Assembly (NCBI GenBank): GCA_009787035.1
Contig: WRGV01000057.1
Location: 1-8,643, forward strand
Length of the DNA stretch: 8,643 nt
From: Propionibacteriaceae bacterium
Lineage (GTDB): Bacteria; Actinomycetota; Actinomycetes; Propionibacteriales; Propionibacteriaceae
Direction: 5' to 3'
The notes under the pieces were generated by a model. That model searched no databases, was not told the origin of the DNA, and saw only the letters and a program-made list of their open reading frames with translations. This document shows positions 6,520-8,643 of this stretch, piece after piece (position 1 is the first letter of the stretch; each line of letters begins with the position of its first letter). A program made the position numbers and the translations under genes.

Positions 6520-8010
6520 ATGACTAATCCCGAACAGCAGCCCGTCATGCCGGTTGAGGATGATGTGGCCGACGACGACCCCGGCTGGGACGATGACCCC
6601 GATTGGGGCAGCCTGCTCGGTGCGACCTGGGACGGCGCGGAGGTGGACGACGGCGAACAGGACCTGGCCGACCGGCTGTCGCTGACGCGCGTGCCCGGCC
6701 TGTCCACCGATCTGGACGACATCACGGAGGTCGAGTACCGCCAGCTGCGCCTGGAGCGCGTGGTGTTGGTCAGCGTGTGGCACGAGGGCACGCAGGACGA
6801 TTCGTACAACGCCGTCCGCGAGCTGGCCGCGCTGGCGCAGACCGCCGGTTCCCAGGTGCTGGACGCGCTGATCCAGCGCCGCGACCACGTCGATCCCGCG
6901 ACGTACATCGGACGCGGCAAGGTGGACGAGGTGCGCGACGTCGTCATGGCCACCAAGGCCGACACCGTGATCTGCGACGGCGAGCTGTCGCCGGCGCAGC
7001 TGCGCAACCTGGAGGATCGCGTCGGCGTCAAGGTGGTCGACCGGACGGCGCTGATCCTGGACATCTTCGCGCAGCACGCCAAGAGCGTCGAGGGCAAGAC
7101 GCAGGTCGAGCTGGCGCAGCTGCAGTACCTGCGCCAGCGGCTGCGCGGCTGGGGCGATTCGCTGTCGCGCCAGGTGGGCGGACGTGCCGCGTCCGGCGTC
7201 GGCATCGGCGGCCGCGGCCCCGGCGAGACCAAGATCGAGACCGATCGGCGCCGCATCAACGCGCGCGTCGCGCTGCTGCGCGCCAAGCTGCGCACCCTGG
7301 ACGAGACCCGGGCGCTGCAGCGCGCCGACCGCCGCCGCTCGCTCGTCCCGTCCGTGGCGATCGTCGGCTACACCAATGCCGGCAAGTCGTCGCTGCTCAA
7401 CCGGCTCACCGGCGCGGGCGTGATGGTCGAGGACGCGCTGTTCGCCACGCTCGATCCGACGACCCGGCGTTCGCGCACGGCTGACGGACGCGTCTACACG
7501 CTGACCGACACCGTCGGCTTCGTCCGCCACCTGCCGCACGACCTGGTCGAGGCCTTCAAGTCGACGCTGGAAGAGACCGCGCTGGCCGACCTGCTGGTGC
7601 ACGTCGTGGACGGCTCGGACGCCGACCCGATGGCCCAGATCCGCGCCGTCCGGGGCGTGCTGGGCCAGATCGGCGCGGGCGAGGTGCCCGAGCAGATCGT
7701 GGTCAACAAGATCGACGCGGCCGACCCCGCGGTGTTGGACGATCTGCGCGCCGGGCTGCCCGGCGCCGTCTTCGTTTCGGCGCGGACCGGGGCGGGGCTC
7801 GACCACCTGCGTCATGTTGTCGAGACGCGCCTGCCGGTGCCCGGCATCAGCGTGCGCGTGTTGGTGCCGTACGACCGCGGCGACCTGGTCGACCGCATCC
7901 ACCGGCGCGGCGAACTGTCCAGCACCGAGCACACCCCGGAGGGCACGCTGATCGTTGCCCGCGTGAACGCCGACCTGGCGGGGGAACTCGCACCCTTCGA
8001 GGTCGTCTGA
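6520..8010 (+). CDS. hflX: GTPase HflX, ribosome-associated
   Basis: GTPase that binds the 50S subunit and splits stalled or hibernating 70S ribosomes under stress. The 496-residue protein begins with a very acidic extension (about residues 13-32, mainly Asp). The HflX N-terminal domain follows with YIGRGKVDEV (from 129) and VDRTALILDIFAQHAKSVEGKTQVELAQLQYL, and then the glycine-rich GGRGPGET (230-237). The G domain has G1 GYTNAGKSS (283-291), G3 DTVGF (330-334), G4 NKID (396-399) and G5 SA (420-421). A short C-terminal domain ends in PFEVV. The ATG at 6520 was chosen because AAGG lies 8 nt upstream; the ATG at 6514 is too close to it, and the long extension to 6343 overlaps dapF. Length is close to that recalled for mycobacterial HflX and longer than E. 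coli (426). The GNAT gene follows after one base. Confidence 0.96.
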   Translation: MTNPEQQPVMPVEDDVADDDPGWDDDPDWGSLLGATWDGAEVDDGEQDLADRLSLTRVPGLSTDLDDITEVEYRQLRLERVVLVSVWHEGTQDDSYNAVRELAALAQTAGSQVLDALIQRRDHVDPATYIGRGKVDEVRDVVMATKADTVICDGELSPAQLRNLEDRVGVKVVDRTALILDIFAQHAKSVEGKTQVELAQLQYLRQRLRGWGDSLSRQVGGRAASGVGIGGRGPGETKIETDRRRINARVALLRAKLRTLDETRALQRADRRRSLVPSVAIVGYTNAGKSSLLNRLTGAGVMVEDALFATLDPTTRRSRTADGRVYTLTDTVGFVRHLPHDLVEAFKSTLEETALADLLVHVVDGSDADPMAQIRAVRGVLGQIGAGEVPEQIVVNKIDAADPAVLDDLRAGLPGAVFVSARTGAGLDHLRHVVETRLPVPGISVRVLVPYDRGDLVDRIHRRGELSSTEHTPEGTLIVARVNADLAGELAPFEVV

Positions 8011-8011
8011 G

Positions 8012-8563
8012 ATGGCTGGAAACCGGTCTGGGGGCGGCCGGTCACACGACGCGTTGCCGGGGTTGCCGTGGGTACGGCCCATGGGATCAGATGATGTTGA
8101 CGATGTCGCCGCGTTCGTCAACGACTGCTGGCGCGACGCGTACGCCGGTCTGCTCGACGACGACTTCCTGGCGAACCTGACGACGGACGACCGCGTGGCC
8201 CGCATCCTGCGGCACGAGGAAGGCGGGGCCCGGACCTGGCTCGTGCGCGACCACGACGGCCTTGCCGGTGTGGTGATGGCCGGGCCGTCGCACGAGGAGT
8301 TCTTCGAATCCGATGGCGAACTCACGATGATCTACGTGCGCCGCAGCTGGCTGGGCACCGGCCTGGGCCACGAGCTGTTCGCCGGCGCGTGCCGCTGGCT
8401 CGTGGACGCGGGCTTCGAGGGCATCGTGCTGGAGGTCTTCATGGGCAACGAGCGGGCCGCCAGGTTCTACCGCAACCACGGCCTGCGCACCGTCCGCAGC
8501 ACCGGCCTGCAGATGGGCGGCAAGCGCTACCCCCTCCAGATCATGCGCCGCCCCCTCCCGTAG
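8012..8563 (+). CDS. GNAT family N-acetyltransferase, substrate unknown
   Basis: Transfers an acetyl group from acetyl-CoA to an amine; substrate not predictable. The 183-residue protein opens with a basic, Gly-rich stretch (1-20), then VRPMGSDDVDDVAAFVNDCWRDAYAGLLDDDFL, the usual start of the fold. Motif A is LTMIYVRRSWLGTGLGHELF (104-123), where G115-T116-G117-L118-G119 forms the pyrophosphate loop. The first position of the Q/R-x-x-G-x-G pattern is Ser112, a mild deviation. Motif B is LEVFMGNERAARFYRNHG with N146 and Y153 in the usual places. The start lies one base after the hflX stop (TGAGATG), with GAGG at 7999-8002 as ribosome binding site, so it is probably translated in coupling with hflX. 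It could modify a ribosomal protein, an antibiotic or a small molecule; nothing in the sequence decides. Confidence 0.88.
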   Translation: MAGNRSGGGRSHDALPGLPWVRPMGSDDVDDVAAFVNDCWRDAYAGLLDDDFLANLTTDDRVARILRHEEGGARTWLVRDHDGLAGVVMAGPSHEEFFESDGELTMIYVRRSWLGTGLGHELFAGACRWLVDAGFEGIVLEVFMGNERAARFYRNHGLRTVRSTGLQMGGKRYPLQIMRRPLP

Positions 8564-8569
8564 CCACGA

Positions 8570-8635
8570 CGCTGCCTGCGTTGCACTTCAGCTTGTGTGT
8601 GTCCAACACACGGCGCTTCGTGCGCCTTGGCAGCG
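8570..8635. other. Foldable non-coding end: possible three-way junction or terminator
   Basis: Three perfect stems are nested. The outer one is CGCTGCC (8570-8576) with GGCAGCG (8629-8635). Inside are GTGTGT (8595-8600) with ACACAC (8606-8611), loop of 5, and GGCGC (8612-8616) with GCGCC (8622-8626), loop TTCGT. The palindrome GCCGCGGC (8635-8642) follows. There is no U-run, so an intrinsic terminator of the classical kind is doubtful, though GC-rich actinobacteria often use U-poor hairpins. The window ends at 8643, so the element may be cut. Confidence 0.45.
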
Positions 8636-8643
8636 CCGCGGCT

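Noticed and set aside
4560..7295. 911-codon open frame on the minus strand across miaA, dapF and hflX
   Set aside because: Same reasons: complete overlap with three well-supported plus-strand genes and no recognisable motif.

Overview
The window comes from a GC-rich chromosome of an actinobacterium (class Actinomycetia). The gene order DUF3046 - recA - recX - miaB - miaA - dapF - hflX is the conserved actinobacterial order as I remember it. GTG starts, leaderless-type promoters and actinobacterial damage-response boxes point the same way. I cannot fix the family; Propionibacteriales or a relative is a guess. There is no sign of mobile DNA inside the gene cluster, and the genes look like intact core housekeeping genes.

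Layout. From 1 to 885, on the minus strand, lies the N-terminal 295 residues of a large Lhr-type DNA helicase that runs off the left edge. It diverges from a small DUF3046 gene (964-1158, plus strand). A 239-base regulatory stretch (1159-1397) precedes recA (1398-2462). recX follows after one base (2464-3039), then miaB (3082-4569), miaA (4578-5531), dapF (5616-6446), hflX (6520-8010) and a coupled GNAT acetyltransferase (8012-8563). The last 80 bases are non-coding and strongly foldable.

How the genes work together. The left half is a DNA-damage module: Lhr helicase, RecA recombinase and its modulator RecX, with DUF3046 between them. The recA upstream region carries a perfect actinobacterial LexA box placed inside a sigma70-type promoter. 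Two DnaA-box matches lie exactly 30 bp apart, followed by a second promoter of the mycobacterial RecA-NDp/PafBC type. A strong match to the same PafBC-type element lies in front of lhr on the other strand. The right half serves tRNA position-37 modification (MiaA then MiaB), DAP/lysine and peptidoglycan precursor supply (DapF), and ribosome rescue (HflX).

I did not find a convincing undescribed system. The points most worth a second look are regulatory: layered control of recA, the PafBC-like leaderless promoter of lhr, a leader RNA with alternative pairings, recurrent leaderless-type promoter spacing, and the folded right-hand end.
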